From the NCBI GenBank assembly GCA_034440575.1, contig JAOTOL010001088.1:148501-212500 (forward strand): a stretch of DNA of 64,000 nucleotides, in the 5' to 3' direction. The notes under the pieces are model-generated. The model did not search any database, was not told the origin of the DNA, and saw nothing but the letters and a program-made list of their open reading frames with translations. This DNA is from Imbricaverruca yamaguchii. Lineage: Eukaryota > Arthropoda > Thecostraca > Neoverrucidae. Positions 21,930-35,290 of this stretch are shown here, in pieces. The position numbers were made by a program, and so were the translations under genes. Numbering within the stretch: the first letter of the stretch is position 1; each line of letters opens with the position of its first letter.

Positions 21930-22596
21930 CCGTCCCGTCTCGGGGTGGGGTCTTCAACTACCCCCTTATGGTTTATCGCGGATAGTGGACGAACGGCGCG
22001 CGGCAGCGCGCCCAGATGTGGCATACCCTTTCCCGCATTAATTTGGCATGTTGTTTCAAAATTTTGAAGTCAGGTCATCTAGGGTCAAAGTCAAGTGAGG
22101 TCACGTCGAAAAAGTTCAACCAGGCATCCCACTTTAGATAGATATTTCAATGAAACTTTCAGAGTCTGCTTATCTTTAGGGATGCAACAAAACATACAAG
22201 CAGAATTTTCCTCTTTTTTTCGTTTCTGACTACATATAAATTTTGCATATTTGCCAAATTGCAGTTCAAATGCAGTTCAAATTCAAATGATGGTCGATTT
22301 CGCTGTCCTTTTCTCATACCAAATACATTTTTTTTCTCCCATATATCCAAAAATGAACTCCCCAGAGCCAAAAACATAATGTAAGTTGTTAAAAAATTGT
22401 GAAAATCTAGCCCCCTGGTGATGTCGCTTTTGGGGGGAAAATTGCTTTGAGGGTGGATCCGGGCCCTACTCGTCGAGTGCTTTCAAATGTCACCTCCTTC
22501 GTTTTCGTGCAACATTTGATGTGGATTTTAGAGGGGGTTACTATCTGCCCCCCCCCAAGATGGGGTGTGAGGATCTGACCAGAGAGATGGCACAGG
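21930..22596 (+). mobile_element. TTAA-bounded MITE (copy B)
   Basis: TTAA lies at 21926-21929 and 22597-22600. It starts CCGTCCCGTCTCGGGGTGGG and contains the shared segments GATAGTGGACGAACGGCGCG, TTTTGAAGTCAGGTCATC, and CTACTCGTCGAGTGCTTTC near the right end. It is shorter than copy A through internal deletion. It has no coding capacity. Confidence 0.82.
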
Positions 22597-22947
22597 TTAA
22601 GGAGAAAGAAGCATGTGACAAATATTCGTCCAAGCAATTCCATATATTAACCTGGGAGATAAGCTCTTTTGATTACTCAAATGGTCTCCCTTACTCCTAT
22701 CTGTTACTCTGACTCCATGCTCATGTGCTTGGTGCAACTCGTGTTATGCACCACCTGTGCCTGATGTTGCTCCAGTCTGCTTCAGTGAATGGTCAATCAG
22801 AACTAGTTGTGTAGGTTCTCAGTTCATGACTGGTTCAGTCTCCATTCAAGATCAGAATTTCAGTTTAGGGATAAAATAGGAATATCCCCCCCCTACAAAG
22901 TGTGGCTGTGGTTAGTGAGGCTGAAGTGAGGTTAATACATACATGTT

Positions 22948-23230
22948 AAAGACATAAAGACATAAAGACATAAAAGATTAGTGCAACTATGAGCCACAAG
23001 GGCCCTTCTTGGTTGCACTCTGTACACTGAACCAGTTGCCCACCAAAACTGTCAATCAGCCCTCCCTGTAATACTGAAAAGCAAGCCCTATATTCTTATA
23101 ATGATTGTCTATGCTGTTTTTAAAGATGTTCAATGCGCTGCTACTGACAATGTTTTCTGGCAGCTGGTTCCAGTGTTCCACTACCCTGTTGGTGAAGAAA
23201 GTTTGCCTTAACCTTGTTCTGCTGCTGTTG
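22948..23230 (-). mobile_element. CR1/L2-type LINE 3' fragment
   Basis: On the minus strand it encodes the C-terminal block RLRQTFFTNRVVEHWNQLPE shared with the LINE at 37306, then the same 3' UTR and a tail of TTTATGTC units (GACATAAA x 3 at 22951-22974 on the plus strand). It is strongly 5'-truncated. Confidence 0.88.
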
Positions 23231-23950
23231 TTCCTGAAACCAGCTGCAATGATCACCATTATGATTATTTTGCCAAATGATTCATTTAGCAAAAATATTG
23301 TTCTCAGTGCCAGAACATGGAATTGTCTATTGGAATGGAACAGCATTGGAGACAGAGAAAAGTTTTCAGCATGCATTCTTCCATGGGGGAAATATTGCAT
23401 TTTCAATCCATAATACAATTTGCTTAGGCCAGTGATTCAGCAGACTGGCTGCAATTTTCCTAACATTGGTCCACTGACAAGTATTTGCAAATATTTCACA
23501 GCCACACATGCAAAGTTCACATCTCACAATGCACTATGACAAATTGTCACCAAGTAACAAAGGCATGCAGGTGTGTCACAGTCCTCTCCATCTTGTTGCT
23601 CTGCCACTACATTGATACCACACAAACAGAAGGACATTATGGGGTCTCCAGGTATAACACAAGTGTTCATGTCCAAAATACAAATGTACATCAATCACAT
23701 CACATAACACCAGGAAAACTTATTTGCTTTACAAGAAATTGGTCTAGTGGCTTCAGGTATATATCTCCAGTTTATTTTGGGTAATTTTGAAGTACAGATC
23801 CACCTTCACTGTGCATGTAAATTACACATGACTGGAGATAACACATAGGTCTTGGAGTTTTAGACCTGGTGGTTTGGTATCCTGCCAATGTCAATTTGCC
23901 ACCCCCCCTCAAAAGATGTGTTACAACTGGCCTTCAAGCGCATCATCATA

Positions 23951-24630
23951 TCAGAACAGACCAAGGAAGCCAGGAAGAAGGCACTGATAATGCTCGGGGA
24001 AATAAATAGGAATGTATCATACAGAAGTGAGGAAGTGATCAGGAAGCTTTACTGTGCATACATCAGGCCACATTTGGAATACTGCATCCAAGCTTGGTCT
24101 CCTAGCTATGAAAAAGATTGTTGGCTTTTAGAGAGTACAAAAGAGGGCTACAAAAATGGTTAATGGGATAAGCAACCTGGCATATGAGGAAAGATTGAAG
24201 AAATTGAATGTTTTCACTTAGATATAGAAGGCTGAGAGGAGATCTCATCGAGGTCTTTAAATTTGTCCATGGTCTGGAGAGGGGATACCTTGGGGAAATG
24301 TTTGAATTTAACAGAAATGATGCAATTAGAGGTCATAAATTCAAAATTAAAGCTAACCACAGCAAAACAAGGTTAAGGCAAACTTTCTTCACCAACAGGG
24401 TAGTAGAACACTGGAACCAGCTGCCAGAAAACATCGTCAGTAGCAGCACATTGAACATTTTAAAAAACAGCATAGACAATCATAAGAATAGAGGGCTTGC
24501 TTTTCAGTATTACAGGGAGGGCTGATTGACAGATTTGGTGGGCAACTGGTTCAGTGTACAGAGCGCAACCAAGAAGGGTCCCTGTGGCTCATAGTTGCAC
24601 TAATCTTTTATGTCTTTTATGTCTTTATCT
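23951..24630 (+). mobile_element. CR1/L2-type LINE 3' fragment
   Basis: Homologous to 39523-40246 of the large LINE, from TCAGAACAGACCAAGGAAGC through RKLYCAYIRPHLEYCIQAWS and the 3' UTR to a short TTTATGTC tail. It retains the reading frame at the place where the large copy has lost a base, but has its own frame changes near 24120 and 24208. Confidence 0.9.
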
Positions 24631-26107
24631 ACATTATGGCTGGTTACAGTGAAGCAAGATGTGAGGATGCACTAGATGAGATTAGGCTGGATAAGATCAA
24701 GCTTAAGTTAGGCTCTTTTAAGCAGACCCAAACAATAATATGGTTGGAAAATTCAGTCATCACTAAATCTATGGCATTAAACAATTATGAAGTATGATGA
24801 AACAGGTGAGACACACTAGCCAGTTTTAGAGCTGAAATTTGCTCCACATCTAGTCACTTTTGATCCTTCCAAGCCATTCCTGGCTTGAACCAAAACATTT
24901 CAGACATGTACATCAGAGAACATTGAAAATGAATTAGAATTGGTTTTAATCAATTTTCTCAGCTTTTCATTCACAAAAGTTGCTACTTATTGGTGGGAAT
25001 AAAATACTTTAAACAGACAGCTTTTAATACAATTTTTATTCAAACATTTCATATTCCAAAACCCATATCTTAATAGACAGCAAGTAACAAATCAGTTGGT
25101 GCATAAGCATCCTGCTGGTTGGGAATTGTGAATAACTATTGGTTGTGTGGTGTGAGAATGTTGGGAGCATCAGGTATGGATATATAACTTGGTTGACATT
25201 GATTAAGTATACTTTTGTTATCATTTTGCCTACCATTGACCAGTAAGTTGGCTTATAACCACAGCTTTTGCTAATTTAACAGTAACACAAATGTCATCTG
25301 GGAGTCCTCCATTGGCTGTCAGATGCTGTAGAGCTGAGAGCAGTCTCCACATAGATCAGAAAGCTTATTGGAAATTGCTGATGTTCATAATATTAGTCAT
25401 ACTTATTTCCAGTGTCATTAGTACAACCTATTTTGCCATAAAAACTGATGTGACAATTATATTTGGTGGTCACTTTAAATTCATGCAGATTATTATGCCA
25501 GGTCTTCTCCCTTTGTCATGTTTCTGATATCTCATGATCTGGGAGCAAAAAGCGACTGCAAGCCACCTTTTTAATGCCTGGGTACGTTTACAGTTTGGTC
25601 TATTAACACGATTCCACCACAACAATCAACGTGTGGCGAATCAGACGCTTTATAAACATTATAATTAAAAAGGGAATGTTGGTTACCTGTGTATTATATG
25701 CACTCCAATCACAGCTTGAAATATATATGTATCTTCAGGTATAATCAGCTATATCAAATCCAGAAATATTCCCATCTCCACAGTAAAACGCCTCACCAAC
25801 AAACCACATCACCCGTACCCTCCCACCATTGTTATCACAGCTCAAATTGAGAAGCAGATAACTTGCGTTTTTGGATTAGAACCACCCTCGGTTAAGCTAA
25901 TACATGAATGACTGTAATGTACACAAAATTATACTTTTTGCGAGCGGTGTTTCTTCATTTATTGGTTTATTACAAGTGAGACACCAAATGCTCAGCATGA
26001 AATCAATATTAAATGCACGGAATTACGACCAGTATTTGTCTGCTCTATAGAAATGATGCTAGCAATTAAATGAGCTTCACTACGCGATATTGATCCGAAG
26101 CTACACA
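24631..26107. other. No gene recognised, AT-rich
   Basis: Unique AT-rich sequence. A 78-codon frame at 25291-25527 includes a hydrophobic stretch, but there is no other support for coding. Confidence 0.4.
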
Positions 26108-26289
26108 CAGAGGCGCAGCCAGGGAGGGTAGATGGGCGAGGCCCTAACCCCCCTTAGCAAAACATTTGCGCTAGATGAAATATGTAGTGTGATGATTTAT
26201 ATCACAGCAAACCAGAAGTGTTCGGTCCAAGTTCGGTCGGTTAATATTTTCGGTCCAATCCCATGAAGAAAATCCCGGCTGCGCCCCTG
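26108..26289 (+). mobile_element. hAT-like MITE, 182 bp, with 8-bp target duplication (copy a)
   Basis: The left end CAGAGGCGCAGCCAGGG and the inverted right end (CAGGGGCGCAGCCGGG when reversed) form about 16-bp TIRs. Flanks are GCTACACA (26100-26107) and GCTAAACA (26290-26297), seven of eight identical. 8-bp duplications with CAG-starting TIRs are typical of hAT elements. It has no coding capacity. Confidence 0.85.
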
Positions 26290-26297
26290 GCTAAACA

Positions 26298-27460
26298 CAT
26301 CCTCCGATGTTGGATCGTGGTCCCATCAGTGTAATTCATAGAAGAATAAACTAATGTCATTCACCATTCTCATGACTACATCAAAGTGGAGTTAACAAAA
26401 GCGGGTCATCTCTTCCGCGCTTCCGAGCATGCATTTTTATAATCATTCTCACGCAGGTGCTTAGCCCTCCCCGTCATGCCGGTCATATCCTCCAAGAGGT
26501 GTTCAGAAAGCGAACGACGAGTAGGGACAATAACTACCCAAAGCTTTTATCCTCTCAAAAAGTGACGTTAGCAGGGAGCGAGGGTCGGTGGCCACTGCGC
26601 CGCCGGCCACGCTCCCAAAGCGGGCGGTTCAACCGCCCCCCTCAACGCCACCAGGCTGCTCCGCCTAAGGCGCGGGCATCATCCACCCCGCCACCTCAGG
26701 GTCGCCTCCCTTTCCTGTTCCCCGGGGTCAGCCACCCCTCCCGCTCCCCGAGCCCGGATCCCCTGGAGATCCCCTGGAACCAGCGCGTCAAAGGCCAGCT
26801 GTGTGCCAATTCTGAAGGAAATCTGAATAGTCTGACGCCAGTGCCCCTGTCAATTGACTTTGAATGATTCATGAGCTTATGAACTCTAAGGTTCCATGCT
26901 CATGTGATCAGCGCATCAAGAACTACCTGTGTGTCAATTTTTAAGGAAATATGAGCAGTCCGATCTCAGTGGCTCTAGCTTTTTGCGTCGAACAACAGCT
27001 GTTTATGAACACACTTCTTAGCTTGTATGTTCATGGTGATCAGGACATCGAGGAGTGCCTGCGTGCCAATTTTAACGAAATCTGAGTAGGCCGACCACGG
27101 TGACCATTGACATTTAACCCAGAATATCTACGCTGCGTATCGTAGTACGCCTATATATGGTGTTCATCATGATAACGTATCACGTGTTATGATCCACGCG
27201 CAATACTCGAAAAGCAACATAACTTTACTTGCATATTTATTTGCGTTTGTATCGCTGTACCTTATATCTGCACCGATAATGCATGAAGAAGTCTGGACTA
27301 AATAACTCAGCTATTTATCAACGCCCCCTTAGCTGCTATGCTCATGATTATCAGCGCGTCAAGGACTGCCCGTGCGCAATTGTGAAGAATATGTGAGTAG
27401 CAGGACCTCAGTAACCTGTAGTAACTATATAATAAGTTATAATGGTGTAATGGTTGGCAT
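26298..27460. other. No gene recognised
   Basis: A GC-rich patch lies at 26580-26780. The rest has imperfect recurrences of GTGATCAGCGCATCAAGAAC and TGTGCCAATTTTxxxGAAATCTGA spaced about 130 bp at 26800-27620, suggesting an old degenerate repeat. Confidence 0.35.
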
Positions 27461-27462
27461 GA

Positions 27463-27586
<124 letters not shown>

Positions 27587-28107
27587 ATGCACATCGAGGA
27601 GTGCATGCGTGCCAAGTTGGAAATAAATCTGAGTAGTCCGCCCTCCTTCGATATCTAGTTAATATCAAACTCAATGTGAATATGAAGATGTTGCTAATTT
27701 GATGAACGTCTTCCGAGGTTCTCCACTTTCACTTGTGGGGTTTGGGCCCCGATAAAAGTACATATGACAAGCATGCTTTTGGATGGCCTTCGACTCTAGA
27801 CGGTCACTCAAAGACCTCCTACAGCCTATTTTCAGCTTTAGACTTTCCATCTCCGTGTTTAGACGGCTCATATCCTAATTCAGTCGACGTCTTACAGGTC
27901 TTGGAACGTACTCATATCTCACGGCCCCCATGCGACTTCTTGCGACTCCTTCCCGAATTAGCTCAGTTTGTTGCTATGACACTGTCCGACTGTTGAAAGT
28001 TATGACTTTATGAGTAATATTTATAAATTTGTGTTACCTAATCCGACTGTAGAACGAACTTTTAGCGACCTATTACACACCTATGTGAGGCCACCGCGAG
28101 GAAAACC

Positions 28108-28163
28108 CCCCCCCTTTAAAAATTTAAAAACCCCCCTTTTTTTTGGAAAGAAAAAAAAAAAAA

Positions 28164-28200
<37 letters not shown>
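28108..28200. repeat. Poly(C)/poly(T)/poly(A) tract
   Basis: C runs, AAATTTAAAAAC, a T run and then about 50 A residues. They adjoin the inner end of the truncated MITE copy D. Confidence 0.9.
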
Positions 28201-28204
<4 letters not shown>

Positions 28205-28739
28205 CAATCGGTCATGGTCCTGCAATGTTTGACCACAAAAATGAAATATTCATTGTTGCAACATTGCAAAATGTTCGCTATCATTTTTCTTACCAAAATA
28301 TGGATAGAGCGTACTGATAATCGTTGCTTTAAATACAATAAGCAAAAGTGCTTACTTTAGCAATAATTTTTATATGTAAGCCCTAATGGACAAATATGCA
28401 CAATAAATCAGTCATGAAAAACGTAATTAAAAAATTATCTGGTACATTTTGTTACGTCCCTTAGAAACATGACCTCTCAAAGTTTCATTGAAATATTTGA
28501 CACCCTTAAAGCGTGATGACTGGTTGGCTTTTCTTGGAGGTGACCGAACTTGGTACCGACTAACTCGATGACTGCAGATGACCAGACCTCAAAATCTTCA
28601 CACATGTCAAATTGATGGGGGGAAAGGCACGCAAAATTTCGGCACGCTGCCGAGAGCCGTTTTTCACTATCCGTCCGCATCCGCGGAAAATCTTAATTCA
28701 GAGGGGAGGAAGGGGGAGACTCCCCTGAGGCGGCGCGGG
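28201..28739 (-). mobile_element. TTAA-bounded MITE (copy D), one end lost
   Basis: On the minus strand it starts at TTAA (28740-28743) with CCCGCGCCGCCTC and contains diverged versions of the shared segments (TTTCAATGAAACTTTGAGAG, GGCTAAAGTAAGCA-like). The opposite terminus is not recognisable; homology runs into the poly(A) tract. Confidence 0.65.
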
Positions 28740-28772
28740 TTAAGAACGCTGGTGCACCGGCGGTCTTATAGC

Positions 28773-28979
28773 GAGCGGCGCAGCCAGCATTTTCTAATGG
28801 GGTGCCGACCGAAAATATGTGTGATGAAACAGACATCTTCCAGTGTGCGAAGCGCGCGGGAAAATTTAGGGTTCTGCGCGGTGAAAATTACAAAGTTTCT
28901 CGTTTCATCTAGTGCATTTTTGTTCGTCAAAGGCGAGTGGACCAGGGACACCATTTGGCTGCGCCTCTGGTTACAAGGG
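28773..28979 (+). mobile_element. hAT-like MITE (copy b)
   Basis: The left end GAGCGGCGCAGCCAGCATTT and the inverted right end CAGAGGCGCAGCCAAATGGT match copies a and c. Internal sequence (GATGAAACAGA, GTGAAAATTACAAAGTTTCT) is shared with copy c. Flanking 8-mers match poorly. Confidence 0.7.
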
Positions 28980-29099
28980 CACCCTTGGAACATCTTTGAA
29001 GCGCCTTTAGAAAATCCGCAGTACTTTTTTTGGCACCACAAAAACGTTCTGAAGGCACCATCCAGAAGTCATGAAAACGCCCATGAGATGTCCCACAAG

Positions 29100-29310
29100 C
29101 AGTAGTGCAGCCAATATATTCCTAGAGGGGGAGGGGGACCGAAAGTAAATTTCATCTTTGATGAAACAGAGAAAACTTCCTGCACGCGAATCTCGCCGAA
29201 AATATATGACGGCGTGGTGAAAACCTCAAAATTTGTCATTTGATCTGGGGTATTTTTGAGTGCTAATGGGGAGGGTGTGGGTGTGGGGAGTCCCCTTGGC
29301 TACACCTCTG
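29100..29310 (+). mobile_element. hAT-like MITE (copy c) with 8-bp target duplication
   Basis: The left end is CAGTAGTGCAGCCAA and the right end reversed is CAGAGGTGTAGCCAAGG. It is flanked by CCCACAAG (29092-29099) and CCCACAGG (29311-29318). It is homologous internally to copy b, 120 bp away. Confidence 0.82.
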
Positions 29311-32300
29311 CCCACAGGAACATACATGCAAGCCAATGGTGGTTTGGACGTTCTGATATACAAATCCGCCATGTGACGAGGGGTCCGAAAGGGTATAAAA
29401 ACAACACCGGGCCTCAGACAAACAATGCTTTGCTGCTAATAGTGCTTAATAAACAACCCTCATGAGCGTTCGACCGGATGAGAAACCAATTGTACAATTA
29501 AAAAAGTGTTCACGTCATTGTGTTTTGAGGCTAACGGGAAGAATAACTATGTGTGTGTTGTAGTGGTCCTTGGGCGTTGGAGTTTGCTGTTTGTTTGACG
29601 TTGCGAAGAATTCACAAATCTGATATAATTTTTGTTCGATCGAAGTATTGTTTTGCTCATCAGAATCGTCCGCTCCCTGTCCAAACATAAAGTGTCACCC
29701 AGCTACACCGAAAGCTCAGATGCGTTACTTATTGCAAGCGAAGACAGAGCACGAGTCATTCCACTCCAGTGCATTACGGTACCACGGTACCACGGTTTAC
29801 GGTACAAACGTTCACCTGAACGGTGCGATACCACCCGACCGTCACGCGCTGGAAACCCGAACAACGTTTTAGCCATAGCGTTTGAGATATCAATTCTTTC
29901 ACTCAGAATAATAATTATGTCATGGAGACAATCACTACAGAGAAATTGATATGAAGAATGAACATAGGAAACAATTTCGCAGCGAGCCATGTTTTTTTAA
30001 TTAAAACTTGATACATGAACAAATAAAAACATGCGTGTAATATACACATTTAAAATAAAGAAACAAAACGCCCTCAAGCCGAATGAAGGTGATTTGTTCT
30101 TCGATTTCCACCTGAAGGAAGTGCAGCGAAATGTATGATTCTGTTAGAAAGTATAACATTTTGTGCTTAGCCATAACCCCTTTGGGCATCCCTATGGTGC
30201 GACACGTAAACTAAATAAAGAGCCTTGACCTTCCTTATTTTCATCTGAGGAGCGGTCTCCACCGGTGGGCCTTTGCTGATCCTCTCTGATGATGGTTGCC
30301 TACTAGCCTTCACTTCAATCGTTTGTTATCATTGATTATCTTACAGAATGCAGAAGATAAAGGGCATATTTGCTACCACAGGAAGCCACTATGTACTTAT
30401 CGTGGCTCGGCATAACTGAGCACCGCGGAACACCCGGGAACACCGCGCCAACTCCTGGTCGATCCCTCAGACATTTGGGTACAGTGTAGGCCTATGCGTG
30501 GAGCAAATCAGAGAGACGCAACGTGAGCACAAGACGGGCGATAACGCTATTAAGACGACCAACACGAGAAGAGACCGCTAACGGGAGGAAAAGGCCGACG
30601 GGAACACAGTCGACGAGAACATAGAGACATGAGAAGGCCGTGAGACAAGAGACCCGTGAGACATGAGAAGGCCACCACCACCATTATGAGATCGGCAATA
30701 GCATCAGGAGGCCTACGAGAGCATGAGGCGTGCAGAGCTGGATTTTCACTCTTTATTCATGGATTCAGGGCAATTTTGGGCGATCAAATATGGAGAGGAT
30801 TTTTGTATTCAAACGTGTGACACAAGAATATCAGTTTGCAATTTTCAGTGAATATTCAGCACTTGATTACTGAACAGGTTGGTGTAAAAAAACACAACCA
30901 CTCAGCCTTCAAGTGTGAAACATTAGAGTATACTTTGCTGGGAAGGACATTGCTCTGTATGCAGGAGTCCAGGAACAGCCAATTTTTGTAACCATGGATG
31001 GAAGATCGACCCAAATGAAGATATTGATAGTGGCACAACAAACATATCGTACGTAACTATACTGAACATTTTACTTCAAGTACTATGCATCTAACTTGGT
31101 TTTGAAAGAAGCCAGCGATTGAAAATTTACGACAGTTGAAATCAACCAATTTCAATGGTGAACTATTCGCAAACTGGATTGCTGCTGCATTAACATTGCC
31201 TTGTAACTGTATGCTTTTCACCATGCTTTGTCCGCAATCTTTTGTCCATAATCTTTCTCATAATAACTTTACCCCAACAAGCTTTTGTTCTATAATTAAC
31301 AGAGGCACGGTGGCTCTTGCGTCCGACAGTAGCGCCGTAGCGGCGAATATTTGAAGTGCCATTAAAGGTGGCGCTGCAGTTGTGAACGCATTCACCGTCA
31401 AGTGAGCCAGAATCGCTCTGCAAGCTCGAGTTTCAACAGCGCCTATTGCGAATCTTTATTGTTAAAACTGGTGGGAAATTTTCGTTGAGGTTTCACGAAC
31501 TTTTGGAGGAATAGAGGTCGTCCAAAATTTAGTGTTCCTCCAAATGCTTTCACATTTGATAATAGTTATCCATGCTTAAAAACTCTATGGCTCATTAATA
31601 AATAATCAATTTCTCATTAGTGTCAGGATGAAGAAAAGCTCCACTGCAGTTGTATAGTGCAGCGAACATCCCCAATGCGCTATGCTGGAGCGAATCTGCC
31701 TTGCTGCGCCATGCTGAAGCGGAACGCTTCCGTGCCGAGCCGAAACGGAACTGCTTCGCTGTACTGTGCCGAAACAACGCTCCACTGCTGTGCTGCGTTG
31801 ACAGAATACTCCTCTGTTCTGCTCTGCCGAGGCGGCACCCCTCGCCGTACCTGCTGCGATATAACCAGCACAGGTGATGGCCGAGCCTGAAGTCAGTGAC
31901 GTCACCCAACAACGTCCATCCATCGCAGAAACTGCTTCGACGTGCTGCCACCACTCCGTCGACGGGCGCGCGCTTTTTGTGGCGCGGTGGCGGTTTTTGT
32001 GAAGCGCGCCACTGACAGTCCATCTGCAGGTGGCGGCAACATTTCCGGGCACGGAACGAGCCGATCCACAGGTCCATCCGAAGCCCATTTCAAAAGGGGA
32101 AGTTTAATTTTCATTGAGAAGCAAAACAGAAGAAGAAAACGGCGCGACGAATGCTGCATCGATTCTTGACATCGACATCGAAAATGCAATGCTGGAGCGT
32201 GACCGTGAGCATTGCTCTTGGGCTTGTATGCGAACATTTCAATACAAACGCGAGAAAAGCTTGGTCATGGCGGGGGTAAAATAGATGAGTTTGGGATGAA

Positions 32301-32810
32301 GGTGCCCCACCAGCTTAATCACAGGCCTGGGAAATTCAGTTCAACCCGGTTTCACTTTTCACCGACGGTTGCGCGCATCAGTGTCGCTTGATGAAAATGA
32401 TTGTGACGGCCCAGATGTGCGAAGATATATGGCACAAGGCATGCGCGTGCGGCGATGAAAAACGCGCACTGAGCAGAGACACTGAAAATGTTAGTATATA
32501 TAAATAATTTAATGAAATTTTGCAAATCTTCAAATAAAAAGAGAAGATTTAGCTCTAGGCGAAAAATAAAAAGTTAAAATGCTACCATATAATGCTGTGC
32601 TGATACCTTGAAACGATACGACAGTTGCTCGCCGACGGAAATGCGGTCAAGAAACTCTCCCTGAATACATATTAGGAGCACGTCATACAGAATATTATGA
32701 TAAAATGTGAAAAGTCATAATTAAGAAAGCACATCTGACTCACTGTTTGAGTGCAGACACTGGAACGCAATACGCTGTAGCAAAAACCTTATTGCGAATT
32801 AAAAAGCGTG
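29311..32810. other. No gene recognised
   Basis: Unique sequence. GAGACATGAGAAGGCC recurs a few times near 30620-30670. GC-rich open frames on both strands at 31600-32080 have no recognisable domain and overlap antisense frames. AATAAA on the plus strand near 30213 has no associated gene. Confidence 0.4.
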
Positions 32811-32811
32811 A

Positions 32812-33215
32812 GGATCGAGCCGGGCCAGACGGGGCGTGAGGATCGAGCCGGGCCGTGCGGGGCGTGAGGATCGAGCCGGTCCAGGAGGGGCGTGAGGATC
32901 GAGCCGGGCCGGGCGGTGCGTGAGGATCGAGCCGGGCCGGGCGGGGCGTGAGGACCGAGCCGGGCCGGGCGGGGCGTGAGGAAGCCGGGCCGGGCGGGAG
33001 GATCAGCCGGGCCGGGGGGCGTGAGGATCGAGCCGGGCCAGACGGGGCGTGAGGATCGAGCCGGGCCGTGCGGGGCGTGAGGATCGAGCCGGTCCAGGAG
33101 GGGCGTGAGGATCGAGCCGGGCCGGGCGGGGCGTGAGGATCGAGCCGGGCCGGGCGGTGCGTGAGGATCGAGCCGGGCCGGGCGGGGCGTGAGGACCGAG
33201 CCGGTCCGGTCCGCA
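32812..33215. repeat. 28-bp GCGTGAGGATCGAGCCGGGC minisatellite with higher-order duplication
   Basis: About 14 units of 28 bp. The ordered series of variants (CAGACGG, GTGCGG, TCCAGGAGG, GGGCGGT) occurs twice, at about 32812-33000 and 33019-33205. The long Pro/Arg/Ser-rich minus-strand frames through it are repeat artefacts. Confidence 0.93.
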
Positions 33216-33364
33216 CAGATGAACCGATAACCACATTCACCGGCTCGGCTGGGCCTCTCAGGTGGGTGGACCTTTGTGTACCACATGTACCGGCTCGGGA
33301 TTCGCCCTCTCTCGTAGCCAGTATAAGGCACTACGAGGGGTGCTGGACGAAAAAGGGCAATAAA

Positions 33365-33620
33365 CTGCCCGCTGCCCGTACATTGCCGACAAACTGCCTA
33401 TAGTCCATCTCTGGTCGATAGAGTGCCTATAATCTGCGACTTGCTGATATACTCCTTATTACCCGTCTATTGCTGATGGACTGCCTGTTGCCCGTACATT
33501 GCCGAGTGACTCCAAATTCCCAGTCAATTGTCGATAGACTCCCCTTTGCCCGTCCATTGCTGATATACTCCCAATTCCCAGTCAATTGCCAATAGACTCC
33601 ATATTGCCTGTCTATTGCCG
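33365..33620. repeat. Degenerate CCCGTxxATTGCxGATAxACT repeat
   Basis: Around seven diverged copies of a 35-40 bp motif with TGCCCGTCCATTGCTGATA-type cores. It is older than the neighbouring arrays. Confidence 0.7.
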
Positions 33621-34735
33621 TATGGTTCTAACAAAGTTCTCGCACTGCGCTGACCATTCCCTTGTTCAATTTATCGCGTCATTCCTGATCTGCGGCATGA
33701 AGATAGGCGGTACTTGGATGGTGCACTGGGGCGGGTCACACTCCGGTATCAAAATGAATCTGAAGGAAATTTGAACGTGGGGGGAAATGTCTAAATGGTG
33801 TAGATTCCCATCAGGAATTCAATTGTCAATTTATTTTCTTGGATATGATATCTCTAGCCTACATCAATCATTTAATTTTAAATAGCGAATTTTATCATTT
33901 CGAGCCTCTTTTTAAGATATTAAAAGACGTGGGCGAAATCATGTATATTGACAAAGTCAACACAAGTTATTTACATCTTTATTTAACTGCCAGATGTAGC
34001 TGATATTAACATCAATATCAATATTTATCGATAACAATATCAATATTTAATTGTAAATTGATGTAAGTTAGAGGTATCAGAATTACAAAATACAGACAGA
34101 TTTGTTTTCCACACGACAAACTACACTATTTGAACACCCCTCGCAATTTTGTGCAACTTTTTGAACTACACTATTTGAACAAACTACACTATTTGAACAC
34201 CCCTCGCAATTCATTTGCAAAAATGAGAAGCATGACCCACCTTAATGGCGCACAGTTTACGACGGAAGGCCGACTCGTTTCACGAGTTCTCAACTACGCT
34301 CGCCGCGCCCGACGACGATAGTACTTCCATCTGGTGCAACACTCTGGCACATAGAAGACAGACTGTTCGCTCAATTCAAAGACAGACTTCTCGGACGACT
34401 TAATCGCTCAAGGAACCACCGAGGCTCAGCCGAGCACTACACATCAGCTCAAAAGCTGTTCGTTTGCTCGACACACACTTCACGTGTGAAAGGTTCCCTG
34501 TGCCAGAATAGGATGACACTATTTGTCGAAGCCGGCCCGCGAAACAGCGGTTCCACTTGAAAAGCAATACGCGGTGACGGACATTTGTCTCGGGATCAGC
34601 GAAGCTTCGCACCTAATCCAGTCCTACCTTGCGATATCCATTTTACAGATCCGCTGTCGGCCGATGAGCCGCAGTTCGCGGGAGGCTTGTGCTATCTGCA
34701 TGCGCCGGCAGGGACTGCGGCGGGATACAGATTCG
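33621..34735. other. No gene recognised; short duplication at 34125-34210
   Basis: AT-rich unique sequence. CACTATTTGAACACCCCTCG occurs twice about 65 bp apart. No domain was found in the short frames. Confidence 0.4.
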
Positions 34736-35290
34736 GCGAACAGCCTCAGGGCGAGGGGCGACCGCGGTCACGGGCACTGGACAGCCTCAGGGCGAGGGGC
34801 GACCGCGGCCAAGGGCACTGGAGAGCCTCAGGGCGAGGGTCGACCGCGGTCACGGGCACTGGACAGCCTCAGGGCGAGGGGCGACCGCGGTCACGGGCAC
34901 TGGACAGCCTCAGGGCGAGGGGCGACCGCGGCCACGGGCACTGGACAGCCTCAGGGCGAGGGGCGACCGCGGTCACGGGCACTGGACAGCCTCAGGGCGA
35001 GGGCGACCGCGGTCACGGGCACTGGACAGCCTCAGGGCGAGGGGATACCGTGGCCACGGGGACTGGACAGCCTCAGGGCGAGGGGCGACCGCGGTCACGG
35101 GCACTGGACAGCCTCAGGGCGAGGGGCGACCGCGGTCACGGGCACTGGAGAGCCTCAGGGCGAGGGGCGACCGCGATCACGGGCACTGGACAGCCTCAGG
35201 GCGAGGGGCGACCGCGGTCACGGGCACTGGACAGCCTCAGGGCGAGGGGCGACCGCGATCACGGGCACTGGGGAGCCTCAGGGTGACTGC
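34736..35290. repeat. 41-bp CAGCCTCAGGGCGAGGGGCG minisatellite, about 13 copies
   Basis: The unit is CAGCCTCAGGGCGAGGGGCG then ACCGCGGTCACGGGCACTGGA. It lacks stops, so three overlapping plus-strand frames of 226-289 aa stay open through it. These are rejected as genes. Confidence 0.95.

Noticed and set aside
25291..25527. Small membrane protein frame
   Set aside because: One hydrophobic stretch in AT-rich DNA with no other evidence.
31595..32088. Two overlapping 160-codon minus-strand frames
   Set aside because: Both are open together with antisense frames in GC-rich sequence, and no domain or splice signal favours any.
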